NCBI RefSeq assembly: GCF_014066305.1
Contig: NW_023501097.1
Location: forward strand, 236,447-300,446
Length of the DNA: 64,000 nucleotides
Direction of reading: 5' to 3'
From: Letharia columbiana
Lineage: Eukaryota > Ascomycota > Lecanoromycetes > Lecanorales > Parmeliaceae
Each line of letters begins with the position of its first letter. The stretch's first letter is position 1. The notes below the pieces were generated by a model that worked only from the letters and a program-made list of their open reading frames with translations, did no database searches and was not told the origin of the DNA. Positions 38,061 through 50,059 of this stretch are shown here, piece after piece. The translations under genes were made by a program, and so were the position numbers.

Positions 38061-39653
38061 GATATAATCTAAATTCTATATAAATTTATAAAAGATTTTT
38101 ATTATATTCTTAATATTAATATTATAAAATTTTAAAAATAAAGTAAATATATTTATAAGTTTTCTACGCTTCGCGTAGTCTAGATATATTAAAATAAAAT
38201 AAAATACTTTAAATATATGATATATATTTTTATAAATATTAAAATTATTAATAAAGAGAAGATAAAGAAAATTAATAGAAGATTTTATAATAATAACTTC
38301 GAGATAATTATAATTAAAATATACTATTTCGAGCTCGCTATAAATTAGATATAATTAATATAAAGACTATATAATAGATAAATTAAAATTAAAATTTTTT
38401 TAAATAAAATAATAATTATCTAAATAGATAACCTCTTCTTTATCTTTTTTAAAATTATAATTATAATAAATATTAAGATATTAAATAATAGATTATAAAG
38501 TTTATTCTACTAAAATATCCTCTATAAAAAAGAGCTTATACTTATTATTTAGATTTAAATTAAAGCTATTAAAAATAGATATTTTTTAATTTATAACTAC
38601 TTATAATAATATAATAATATATTCTATTATACTTTATTAATAATCGCGATTAATAAATATTATATATTTAAAATAATATAAAGATAAATAAATTTATATT
38701 AGATTTCTAGAAATAATAAATACTCTTTTCTAAGTATAATAAACTTCCTCTAATATTAATTAAATAGAAGATTTTTATATATAGAATTATTAAAGCTTTA
38801 TCGACTTATCTATATATTATATTATCTTAAAAATATTTTTTTTATATAGATATATTATTAATAGTATAATATATATAAAATTTAAGAGTTTATATTAATA
38901 TTACTATATTTAATATTTAATATTTTATTATTATATATTCTTCTGTTATTATAATAATAATAACTATTTCTTAATTATAATTATAAAAGATTTTTATAAT
39001 AATTATAATAAGAGAATATATTAATAAATCTATTATTTTAATATATCTAGCTTTAATAAGAGAGTATATATATTTAATTTCGAGTTTTTATTCTCTTTCT
39101 TAATTATAAAATTCTTTATTATTAAAAATTTCGATAATTAAAAAATCTCTTATAGTCTTATATAGTCTATCCGCGATTTATTTAATTTTTTAAATTATAG
39201 ATCTAATATTAAATATAATAATAAAGATAGAATATCCTTTCTATTTTACTAGATAATTATTTTAAATAATAAAATTAAAAAGAGAGTTAATAATTAAACT
39301 TAATAAAAAAGAATTAATAAAAATATTTACTTTAGATTTTATAATTTTAGACTTAATAATAAAGAAGCTAATTATTTATTCTTATTATTAAAAATATTAA
39401 AATTTTTAAATAATTTAAAAAAGATAAATAGTTAAGATTCTTAAGATATTCTATTAACTTCTTCGATAAACTATATAATAATTAATATAATAATATTATA
39501 TCTTAAAGAATTAAATATAATAAATAAATTTTTATTATCTTTATTATCTAAATTCCTATTACTATTTATAGCTATATATATCTATCTCTATCTTTATTTA
39601 TATACCTCTTTATTAAAATCGTAAAATAATAAATCGATACTTATATTATTACT
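38061..39653. other. RIP-saturated sequence left of Gypsy copy F
   Basis: 1.6 kb with no open frame or recognised motif. It contains the short perfect hairpin at 38164-38178. It ends where the LTR of copy F begins. Confidence 0.45.
38164..38178. repeat. Perfect hairpin ctacgc-ttc-gcgtag
   Basis: Six-base GC-rich stem with a three-base loop, in otherwise AT-only surroundings. The CpG-rich stem has no CpA, so RIP would spare it. It could be the tip of an inverted-repeat element, but no matching arms were found outside it. Confidence 0.5.
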
Positions 39654-40020
39654 TATTATCACAGTAAGCTGGCGTAATTATATGGATATATAGTTTTATC
39701 TATCTTCGTATCTATTAAAGAGATATCTTAGTAAGAATCTTAGCTTAGTATTATAAGTAGTTACTTCTTAGTAGAAGAATAACTATCTTTACTATATATT
39801 ACTCTTATACTTATATTTTTATATTACTCTTATAATATAGTAATAATATTATTATTCGATATCAATTAATTATCGAATAATCTAAAAGCTTTTTATTATT
39901 ATATATTTATTTAATAGTACTTTATTTATTTAATTCTTTATAGCTATTCTATTATTTAAGTCTTTTACTAATACTTTTTTATTTATTAATTAAAGCCTTT
40001 ATTATTTTATTAATTTAATA
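39654..40020 (+). repeat. LTR of Gypsy copy F
   Basis: The left end matches the 3' LTR of copy H (63834-64000) over all of the latter's visible length, including cttagtattataagtagtta. The right end of the LTR cannot be fixed because the H 3' LTR runs off the window. 40020 is an estimate. Confidence 0.6.
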
Positions 40021-40079
40021 AATAATTTTAATTTAATAGAATATCTTTTTAATATTAATATTATTTATATCTATATTAA

Positions 40080-43000
40080 TTAAAAAGCAATTATATTAAT
40101 CTTTCGAATCGACGATTTTATTAAAATAATATATTTATATTTTAATCTATTAAAGCCTTCGATAGTATTTATAATTCGATACTTTATTATTTATATTTTT
40201 AAGTTTCTAGAATTATTAAGATTTTTATTTATATTATAAAATAATGTAAATAAGAATTAAATTTAATTTTTTAGAATTTAAGTTATTAGCATTATAATTA
40301 TTAGATTAAGCTATTAATAAACTTTTTTTATAAAATAATTAAAGATTTCGAAAATCTTATTATATAGCTAGTAGAGTTATTAAAGTCTTTTTTAATCGAT
40401 ATTATTCTATTAAATTTATCTTTATTAAACTCTTTCTTATTAATTATATAAAAATCTTTAGAAATTATTTAAATAAAAAGTTTTATATTAATAACTTTAT
40501 TTAGTAATTTTTTTTTCTATATTTAAAATCTTTATAGAGATTATAATTTACGATAATATTATAGTTTTTAACGCTTCTTTTAATTATTAATAGTTTTAAT
40601 AAGATATTAATAATATTATTTAGAGAGCTATAATCTAAGTATTATAGAATTTATAAATATTATCTAGCCCTATAAATCTTATAAAATAATTAAAATTATA
40701 AGATTTACTTAGAGAGCTATTTATCTTATCGAGTATTTTTAATTAATAAAATTTATCGAATCTTAGCTATTTTAATTTTTATCTCGATAAATTTTATAAA
40801 GAAAGCGAGATTATTATAATTAGTAAAGATATTTATTTTTATAATATTATTCTTTTTATTAAATAGCTATAGAATATAGTTATTATAAAAGATTTCTCTA
40901 TAATTAAAGTTAATTTTAATATAATATTAAGAGATATAGCGTTATTATAATATACTATCGAGTTATTAAATTTTAAAAAGTTTAATTTATAAATAAGTAA
41001 TAATATTAAGAAATAATATAAGATATTATTAAGATAATTTAAGAAATTAATTAGAATAATACTCGCTTATTTTACTACTAAGAAGTATATTTTAATAGAT
41101 ATATATAATAGAAGAAAGTCTTCGAATTATATATAAATAGTTATTTAATATATTAAATTTATTAATATAAATAATATCGAAAATTAATTAATATTTATCT
41201 ATTAAGATATTATAATAAATTTATATACTTTTATAGATCTATTATCTATTATAATATCAATTTCTTCGTTTATTTAAATACTTAAATTAAAGAAAGATAT
41301 ATAATTTAAATTATTTAAATTATTTTATTAAAGGCTTTAATAAAGTTAATTACTATAATAATAATATAATAATTAAATCTTTTAATAAGATCTTTGATAA
41401 GATTAATTAAATATTAATTATTAAGATTAATAAAATTATAAAAATTAATTTTTTAACTTTTTTTAATTTTAATTTTTTTTATAATAGTCTTTTAATTATT
41501 AAAATAGATCTTATAATAAAAGATAATACGCTTATAATAATTAATAGTATAGTTATTAACTAAATTAGTAATACGCTCTATAAGATAATTATTCGCTTAT
41601 TATATCGTTATATCTTTAAATCGCCGATCCTCTAAGCACGTTAAATTCGATATTCTCGAATTAATTTAAATAATTAAACTCTTTTTAAGATAGAAGATTT
41701 CTAAAATAAGATAATCGCGGTTATTAAAGTAATAGAGATAAGTAATTATAATAATTATAAGATATTTATTATAATTAAATCGCTATTTATTAAGCTAATT
41801 ATAATAATTAAATAATCTATAATTAAGCTAATTATATTAATAAAAATTAATTTAATATTTTTTAAAAATATAATAAAGTATAAAAAGCTTATTAAGGCGA
41901 ATTATCTAAAAAAAACTCTATTAATAATTATAAAGAATAATTATATAAAGAAGTCTATATTAACTTCGTCGATATTTATATAATCTATTAAAACTATAAT
42001 ATATTATTTATATCTAAAATAAAACTTTATAAATATTTATAGAAAAGTTATTTATAAGAGTCTTTTATAGCTAAGTAGAAGAATTATTTATAAAAGCCTT
42101 TTATAGTTAAATGAAAGCCTTTTATTTATTAATTAGAAGTCTTCTATTATTAAGACTTCTATTTTATTAAAATTATTAACTTTAATTCTATTAAGAAATC
42201 TAATCTAAATATAAAATTTACTTTTTAAGAATAAAACTATATTTATATCTTTATACGTCTATAGTCTAATATAATTAATAAGAAGATTTATATTAATATT
42301 AGCTATAGAATTACTCTAGTAAATAAATTATAGCTACTAATATTATTATTTCTTATAAAAATTTAAAGAATAATTTTATCTCTTTATATTAAGAGCTTAG
42401 ATTTAATTATATATAATATTAATAAGTATATACTAATTCTAATATATATTTCTATTAATAAAATAAATAATAGTAAAATTCTCTATTATATTTAAAGGAA
42501 AATTTATTTTATTAATAATTTAAAAGTCTATATATTATTAGAAAATAATATTATAGATCTTAAGAAGATTATATTTAATATTATTTAAGTTAAAGTATAT
42601 ATTAATAGCTATATCGCTATTATCGATATTATTAATTAATAATATAATCTATATTAGAGATATATTATTTATATTCGTAAGATCTTAATTATAATATTTT
42701 ATATAGATATTATAATATCTATTAACTCTTCTAAAGAACTATTTAAGAGAAACTATATTTTCGAACTAATAGCATAGCGAAACTTGACTTTATACGCTTA
42801 TCTTATAAATTTATATATTATCGAAGTTTTAATTAAAAATAAAATTAATTAGATCGTTTAAATTCTTAAAAAATTCTATTTAGATATATTATATAAAGTT
42901 AATTATAAAAATATCTTCTTTATAAAGCCTTCGTTAAAATCTTTAATAAATAAATCTATTATAAATAATTAAATTAAAAAAATAACTATTCTTATTATAA

Positions 43001-43150
43001 TAATATTGATAAATATATTTAATAGTCTTTTATAGTTTATTTATAATACTATTATATTTTAATTATATTTTATTAAAGAAATTAAGCTATTAAATAATAT
43101 TATAATTTATAATAATAAATATAATACTTAGATTCTAATAAATCTAATTA
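40080..43150 (+). pseudogene. Gypsy gag-protease remnant, copy F
   Basis: Collinear with gag, the CxxC segment and the protease of copy H. In the CxxC segment (about 41,940-42,020) the frame stays open where H has an extra A, giving S-K-I-K-L-Y-K. In the protease (about 42,300-42,330) S-Y-R-I-T-L-V-N-K is also in one frame, where H has an extra T. Both Cys codons and most Gln codons have been converted. The protein is not functional. Confidence 0.65.
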
Positions 43151-43185
43151 ATAAACTTTCTATTTTATAGAGAGATAAAGACTTC

Positions 43186-44535
43186 GCTAATTAACTCTAT
43201 AAATTCTATAAATAAAATTATTAATTATAAAATTATAATAAATTAATAAGAGAAATAATCTTTTTATTCTTATCGTTTAAAGTATTAATCTTTAAATAAA
43301 ATTAAGCTAATATTTTTAATTTTTTTTAATTATTAATAAAGAAGAAGATAAAGAAAGCTTAGCTATAGAAGATAAGTTTAATTTATACTTTATTTTTAAT
43401 AATAAAAAGCGAGATATTAAAAGAAGTAGTTTTATTAAGTTATATTAAATCGAAGTTTAGATCTAAATTAAGATTCTTATATATATTAATATAAGAGAGT
43501 AGAGTAATATCTATTCGACGTAGTAAGAAAAAAAGAAATATTATTACCTTAATAATATCGGCTCTTAAAAATAATAAATAACTCTATTTAAAAATATTAT
43601 TTAAATTATAAAAAAAGTAGAATAAATTAATTCTAAAATAAATTATAAAGAGATTAAAAAAGATTATAAAGTTTAAAAATATAATATTTATAAAATTTTA
43701 TAACGTTAAAAACTAAATAGTATATTATTACTCTTCTATAATCGTTAAAGAAGCTAAGAACTAAAGCTTTTATATTAATTTATTAATTATAAATATTATT
43801 AAATATTATATAAAAAGACTTTAAATATATATAACGAATAAGAGTTTATTAAATGCTATAGATTTTTATCTTCTAGCTATATAAATAATAGAGATAAAAA
43901 ACTTTAAGAGTTTAAAATTTTAATTAATATATTAAAAGTTTAAAGATATTATAAATAATAAGATTATAATTATTTTTAAAAAAAGCTTTAAAATATATAG
44001 CTTCGAGTTTATAATTAGATAATTAGAGTTAAAATATTATAAAGTATTTAATATTAGATTTAGACTAATAAATTTAATTAAAATATATAATATTTATAGA
44101 GAAGCGTATTTAATAATTAAGTATAGAGAATTATAAACGCTAAAATCTATAAATATTATAAAATTCTTTCTTATAAAGAATAAATTTATTATATTATAAT
44201 TATAATTATATATAAAATATAAATAATCTTACTTAATATTCGTTTAATTTTAAATCTAGATTATTTTAGAAAAATATATAATATAATATAAAGTTATAGG
44301 ATTAATATTCTACTACTTTAAGAGATAAATCTATTTAATAAAATTATAAAATATTATAAAAGATTATTTTTATAAATAGCTATTATAATTTATTAAGTTA
44401 AAAAGAATAAAGTCGCTATTATTATAAATATTAAATCTATAAAATAATAAAGAGATAAAAACTTAAATTATATTCTTTATAAAGAGGATAATAAAAGAAT
44501 TTTAGTCTACGAGATTAAATATAAAGAATATATAC
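43186..44535. other. RIP-saturated sequence between Gypsy F and Copia D
   Basis: 1.35 kb of degenerate DNA with no recognised domain. It shows no clear match to the RT part of copy H, so it probably belongs to a different element, which copy D split at the TATAC site. It resumes at 47492. Confidence 0.4.
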
Positions 44536-44687
44536 TATTAGAATTCGGAATACGTGACTCTTAGCGTCTTGGCGATTACGTGATATAGTTACGTGATATA
44601 CCTTAGTATATTTATATCTAGTCGCTCTTTTCTTCTATAGAACTCTCTAGTTAATATAACTAAGTATTTTATCTTATATTTTAATAG
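44536..44687 (+). repeat. 5' LTR of Copia copy D
   Basis: 152 bases and the best-preserved LTR of the family, with ACGTGA three times (in tacgtgactc, tacgtgatatag and tacgtgatatacc). Relative to A-C it has a variant ending, ttctatagaactctctagtt, so D may belong to a subfamily. Confidence 0.88.
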
Positions 44688-44705
44688 ATTATAAGCTCGA
44701 GCTCT
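44688..44705 (+). promoter_or_regulatory. Primer-binding-like site of Copia copy D
   Basis: gattataagctcgagctc directly follows the LTR. It is the clearest version of the motif seen after every 5' LTR of this family. Confidence 0.5.
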
Positions 44706-44929
44706 ACTTAATAACTATTTTAATTATTTTATAATCTATCTATTATCTATTATAACTATAATAAGTTATTTATTTAATATCTTAAATATATATAAGAATT
44801 TTTTTTTAGATTCTCTAGCGTTATTAATAAAAGCTTTTTCTTTTAAATTTTATAAATCTTAAATCTATAAAAAAATTATATTAAACTCTTATTATAAGAT
44901 ATATTAAAAAATTATTATAGAGAAAGAAA

Positions 44930-46620
44930 TCGACTCGCTTATTATTAATAGAACTTAAACTCTAATAAATCTTTTATTAAATATATATATTTTAAAAAGT
45001 TAATAGATCTATAAATTTAAGCGTAGTTTTATAAGAGAGATTATATAATAGAAAACTCGCTAAATTATTCGCGATTTTAAATAATAAAAAAGATTAACTT
45101 TAATAAAATTTTTATTTTTATTATTAAGTCTATAAATTATAAAGTAATTTTTATATTAATAATTATTTTAAATTAAAAGCTTAAATAAATAAATATTAAA
45201 ATTATTTTTCTATATAGCGATATTAAAAAGATAATTTATATTATTTAGCTTACTAGCTTTAAGATTAAAGATTAAAAAAATAAAATATATAAGCTTATTA
45301 AGATACTTTACGATTTAAAATAATCCTATAGAGTTTAATATAATACTCTTATAATCTATTTAAAGAAATTAGATTTTAAACTTATTATTATTAATCTCTC
45401 TATATTTATTAATAATATTATTATTATTACTATTTATATAAATAATATTTTATTTATAAATTTTAATAAAATTAAAATATCGAGTATTAAGAATAAGTTT
45501 AATAAGAAGTTTAAAATAATTAATTTAAGATTAAATATTTATTATCTTAATATAATAATTATTAGAGATTATATTAATTAAATCTTACGCCTTAATTAAA
45601 AAGATTATATTAAGAAATTTTTAAAAAAATATAATATATTAAGCTCTACGCTATCGTTTAGTCTTATTAATAATAGTAAATTCTATATTATTAAAAATAA
45701 TTTTATCTCTATTAATTAATCTCGTTATATTTATTAATTAATTATAAAATTATTTATATATATAATATTAAATATTTAATTTAATATTATATTTATTAAT
45801 TTAATAATTTTTAGATATATTTTAAATTCTAATAAATCGTATTAAAAGACTATTAAGCGTATTTTTTAATATTTAAATAATATTAAGAATTAGTAATTAA
45901 TATTTAAAGAAGAATTAAAATTATTTATTAATTATATAAACGTGGATGAAATAAATAACTAAGATATTTAATATTCTATTTTTAATTATATTTTTAATAT
46001 AAGTAATATTATTATTAATTAATTATCGAAATAATAATCTATTACAGCGCTATTTTTATATAAAATTAAATATATTAATTAGATATAAGCTATTAAGAAG
46101 ATAGTTTAATTATATAAATTTTTTAATTATTTTAATTTTAACGCTAAGTATATATAGACTATTATTATTATCTATTATAATAATTATAATAATTATAATT
46201 TTTATTAAAAATTCTTAATTTTATATATATATTAAGTATATTAATATTTAATATTATTATATATAGAAATAAGTTATTACTAATATTATTACTCTTAAAT
46301 ATATCTCTATTAAATAATAAATAATTAATAAATTTATTAAAATATTATTTAAGAATAAATTTAAGAAATTTTATATATTAATTAGATTAAAATATTATTT
46401 AGAATATTATTTATTTAGAAAAGCTAACTTTAATTTTAGAAAAATTATTTTATTAATTTTTATAATTTAGATAATTTATTTAAATCGCTTATTAAGTCTT
46501 AGACTTAATACTCTATAAACTCGCTATTTTATATCGAAATAGCTATTTCTTTAGCGCTATTATTATTATCGCTATTAAATCTTTAAAACTCTTTTAAAAT
46601 ACTCTTATCTATATTATTAT
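44930..46620 (+). pseudogene. Copia reverse transcriptase and RNase H remnant, copy D
   Basis: Near 44,930 the segment KEIDSLIINRTQTL matches the Copia RT opening. The catalytic box reads Y-I-N-N (45435-45446). The RNase H entry follows near 45,720-45,900 and the tail near 46,440-46,560 resembles copies A-C. It starts only ~240 bases after the LTR, so the deletion removed everything from gag to the end of integrase. All frames are interrupted. Confidence 0.7.
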
Positions 46621-46877
46621 TATTATTAATTATTATTATTAAAAATTAGATATCTAAAATAATTTTATAAAAGTTTTATAATCGATTGTAATATATAGAA
46701 TAAAGAATTTCTTCTAATTATTTCATTTAATTACTTTTATAAATATTCTTTAATCTTAAATTAATCGATTTTTAATATATATTAAATAATCTAAAAATAG
46801 AATTTTTAAAAAATTATTTTTTAATAAAAAGTGAAATTTAGAGTTTAATATAGTTATTTTTAGATTTTAACTTTTTA

Positions 46878-47222
46878 TTTTAGTTATTTAATATTAAACT
46901 TACTTTAATCATTTAGCTTTAATTTTAATTTAATTATTTAATATTAAACTTATTTTAACTATTTAATTTTAATTTTATTTTAATTATTTAATATTAAATT
47001 TATTTTAACTACTTAACTCTAACTTTATTTTAATTATTTAATATTAAACTTATTTTAATTATTTAATTTAAACTTTACTTTAATTATTTAATATTTAAAT
47101 TTATTTTAATTATTTAACTCTAATTTTATCTTAATTATTTAATATTAAAATTTATTTTAATTACTTAATTTAAACTTTACTTTAATTATTTAATTTAAAT
47201 TTTACTTTAATTATTTAGCGCT
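46878..47222 (+). repeat. Expanded 3' minisatellite of Copia copy D
   Basis: About 13 units of ~26 bases, arranged as a ~52-base higher-order repeat: one unit carries ttaatattaaactta, the next ttaactttaattttaat. The array is more than twice as long as in copies A, B and C. Confidence 0.75.
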
Positions 47223-47340
47223 AAACTCTAATAAAAATTAACTAAATTATTTTTATCTTATTTATTTAATTTTAATATTATTAATATTAAATTTTATATT
47301 TATTAAATTATTTATATAAAAATATATATATAAAGAGAAG

Positions 47341-47491
47341 TATTAAAATTTAAATTATATAATTCTTAGCGTCTTAGCCATTATATAATATAATTATATA
47401 ATATATCTTAATATATTTATATCTAATCGCTTTTTTCTTTTATAGAATTCTCTAATTAATATAACTAAGTATTTTATTTTATATTTTAATA
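47341..47491 (+). repeat. 3' LTR of Copia copy D
   Basis: 151 bases, starts TATTAAAATTTAAATTA and ends ATATTTTAATA. It is more heavily mutated than the 5' LTR of the same copy. Confidence 0.88.
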
Positions 47492-48829
47492 TATACTTAT
47501 AATAATATTAATATATATCTCGATTAAAAAAGATAAAAGATTATTATAATTAAAAGTAAATATAAAAATATTTAAATAAATATCGCTATAAATATTCTAT
47601 AATATAGTAAATTAAAATTAAAATTTTAGACTAATTATTATAGATAAAGTCTTTATAATCTTTTTATCTCTTTTATAGCTATAAATACTATTAAAATTAT
47701 TATTAAATTTTAATAAAAATAATATATATTATTTAATAAATAATTAGAGAATCTAAATTTTAAATTATAAAGTTTTTATATATTTCTTAAAGAGTAAAAT
47801 CTTAGTTTTTAGAATTAATTAAATTTATATTTAAGATAATTAAATAGAAAAGTTAGAGAGTTAAAAGATAGCGTCTAATAGATTATTTATTAATTATAAA
47901 ATTATAATAATTATAATAAGAATAATTTTTATAATTATTTAAAAATTTAAGTGATAAAAATTATTATCTTTATTTTTATAAAGAAATTAAATATAAATCT
48001 TATATTTAAAAATATTATAAATACTTTTAAAGAAAAATCTAATAAAAAAGTAAATAATTTATAAAATATTAATAATATAATTTATAAAATAAATTATAAA
48101 GAATAATTATATAGCGAATTAGAAATTTAAGTATAATCTATAGTATAATTATTTATAATTATAAAAAAAAAATCTTAAATTACTAAATTTCGAGCTAGAA
48201 AAAAATTAATAATTATTAAAACGCGTAAAAAATAGCTTATAGATATATATAATTAATTTTATTTCTATAATACTATAACTAAATATCTTATTCTTAATAA
48301 AAAACTAATAAAATAATTTTTCGCGAGAATTAGATATATGAATTATAATTTTATTAAGACTTTAAAAAATAATTAAAAAGAGATAATATATAAATATAAA
48401 GAGTATTCTTAAAATAGTAATAAATTATTATTAAAATCTTTATAATATAAAGTCTTTAAATAAGAGAGCTTAAAATAAAATTTTATAATATATAATAGAT
48501 CGAGTAAGTCTAATAGATATTATTAAAATAAAAAACTCTATTAAAGCTTAAGAGATATAAATTACTATTTATTAAGCGTTTTTAAAAATCTCGCTAAATA
48601 AAGATAATCTTTTAAATAAATTCTATAAAGTTATTATAAAATAAAAAAATAAGAAAAAAAGAAAATCTCGATTATTATTATTTAATTAATCTTTTTTATA
48701 ATTAGATATAATAAAAGTAGAAATTCTCGAAATATTAGATAAATAGAATTCTAACTACCTTATTCTTTTTAAAAATAAAGAAAAATAAATCGATATTGAA
48801 ATTATCGTTCTCTATTTATTATAAATAAG
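47492..48829. other. RIP-saturated sequence right of Copia D, family unrecognised
   Basis: Continuation of 43186-44535 past the D insertion. A run of Lys/Arg-like codons is seen near 48,640-48,670. It ends exactly at the 25-base block 48830-48854 that also bounds the saturated sequence at 11869, which suggests an element terminus. Confidence 0.4.
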
Positions 48830-49340
48830 TAAAGGCCCATGAATTAAATTCATAAAGTTGGATTTTTCTAAGTCAAATCGAATTTTAGCTCTAGCCCTAA
48901 GTCAAATTGAACTCTAATCGCTTACTATACGTTTTTGACCTATATATAAATATATATATATAAAGAGAGGCGCGCTAAGGCTTAATTAGGAAAATATATC
49001 GAGTATAAAGAATTAATTTATAATAATTATCTATAAAAAATAAAGAAAGATTATATTCTTATAATAAGAAGTATCGAAATATCGAAAAGAAATAAAGATA
49101 ACATATTAATTAGTGATATAAATCCCACAATATCTTCTATCGTAGTGAAATCTTTCAAATAATGAAATAGCTATAGATATCGAATAATTTTAATTCGTTT
49201 AAATATATCGTTCGATATTTCTTCTATAGAGGTCGTAATAATATACTATATTAATATAGTAAGAATAATAGATTAAGTTATAGTAATATTCTCCGCTTAT
49301 TAAATAATAATTTAATATAGAATTATAGAGAGTATATAAT
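48830..49340. other. Low-RIP island with direct repeats
   Basis: CA and TG occur again. The first 25 bases match 11845-11869 in inverse orientation with two C/T-type differences. A ~23-base direct repeat, beginning ctaagtcaaat, occurs at 48868-48890 and 48897-48919. The rest has no open frame over 50 codons and no recognised motif. Confidence 0.5.
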
Positions 49341-49345
49341 GTAAG

Positions 49346-49910
49346 ATCTTAGAGAGCTAAGCCGTATTCTTAACGATAATAACTTTATTATCGCTTAGTT
49401 TCTTCGTAATATTCTTTATATTTATCTATTATAGTTTCTTCTCTTATTTTTTCTCTTATAAAGTATTAGACTAAGTAGCTAGCTAAGTAATTAATTAAGT
49501 AAATAACTCTTATAATATAGAATCTTAAAGAGCTAAGTCGTATTCTTAATAATAATAATTTTATTACCGCTTAATTTCTTCGTAGTATTCTTTATAGTAT
49601 TCTCCGCAGTGTTCTCCGTAGTATTCTCCGCATTTATCTATTATAATTCCTTCTCTTACTTCTTCTCTTATAGAGTATTAGACTGAGTGGCTAGCTAAAT
49701 AGCTAATTAAGTAAATAATTGATATAACGTAGAATCTTAGAGAGCTAAGTCGTATTTTTAACGATAATAGCCTTATTACCGCTTAGTTTCTCCGTAATAT
49801 TCTTCGTAGTATTCTCCGCATTTATCTATTATAATTTCTTCTCTTACTTCTTCTTTTATAGAGTATTAAACTAAGTAGCTAGCTGAGTAACTAACTAAGT
49901 AAATAACTTA
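49346..49910. repeat. Three-copy tandem satellite, unit 176-212 bp
   Basis: Three head-to-tail units start at about 49346, 49522 and 49734 with atcttagagagctaag (unit 2 has aagag). Each continues through cgtattcttaacgataat, a ccgcttagtttcttcgta segment, a gtattctccgca patch and a tagctagctaagta tail. Unit 2 is longer because gtattctccgca is itself repeated about four times. RIP is light here. I see no centromeric or telomeric motif. Confidence 0.8.
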
Positions 49911-50059
49911 GTAATTAATTAATAATTTAATTAAGTGAATTACTAAGCTAATAGAATAGATAATATTAATTAAGCGGCTAAGAAATATAATTAAAATAGA
50001 GTAATAAAGAATGAATTAAGAAGAAAGATGTATTTTAAGAAATAGTATTGCTAGATTCA

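Larger units (their letters stand above)
39654..43185 (+). mobile_element. Ty3/Gypsy chromovirus, truncated RIP-saturated copy F
   Basis: It aligns by eye along its length with the less mutated copy H (57056-60590). It starts with the same LTR (TATTATCACAGTAAGCTGG against TGTTGTCACAGTAAGCTGT) and passes through gag and the protease region. The match is lost at about 43185, before RT, so integrase, RNase H and the 3' LTR are missing. It has far fewer CA/TG than H. In two places F keeps the reading frame that H has lost by single-base insertions. Confidence 0.8.
44536..47491 (+). mobile_element. Ty1/Copia copy D, internally deleted
   Basis: Two LTRs of the same family (44536-44687, 47341-47491) and identical TATAC duplications (44531-44535 and 47492-47496), but only 2.96 kb in total against 7.1 kb for A-C. 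The primer-binding-like site, an RT-RNase H remnant and an enlarged 3' minisatellite remain. Gag, protease and integrase are missing. Intact TSD and both LTRs mean the element inserted as a unit, so either the short form transposed or the deletion happened inside the inserted copy. Confidence 0.88.

Noticed and set aside
39654..44535. Gypsy F continuing up to, and being the target of, Copia D
   Set aside because: Similarity to H fades at about 43185 and the following 1.35 kb does not resemble the RT region of H, so D probably landed in a different element.
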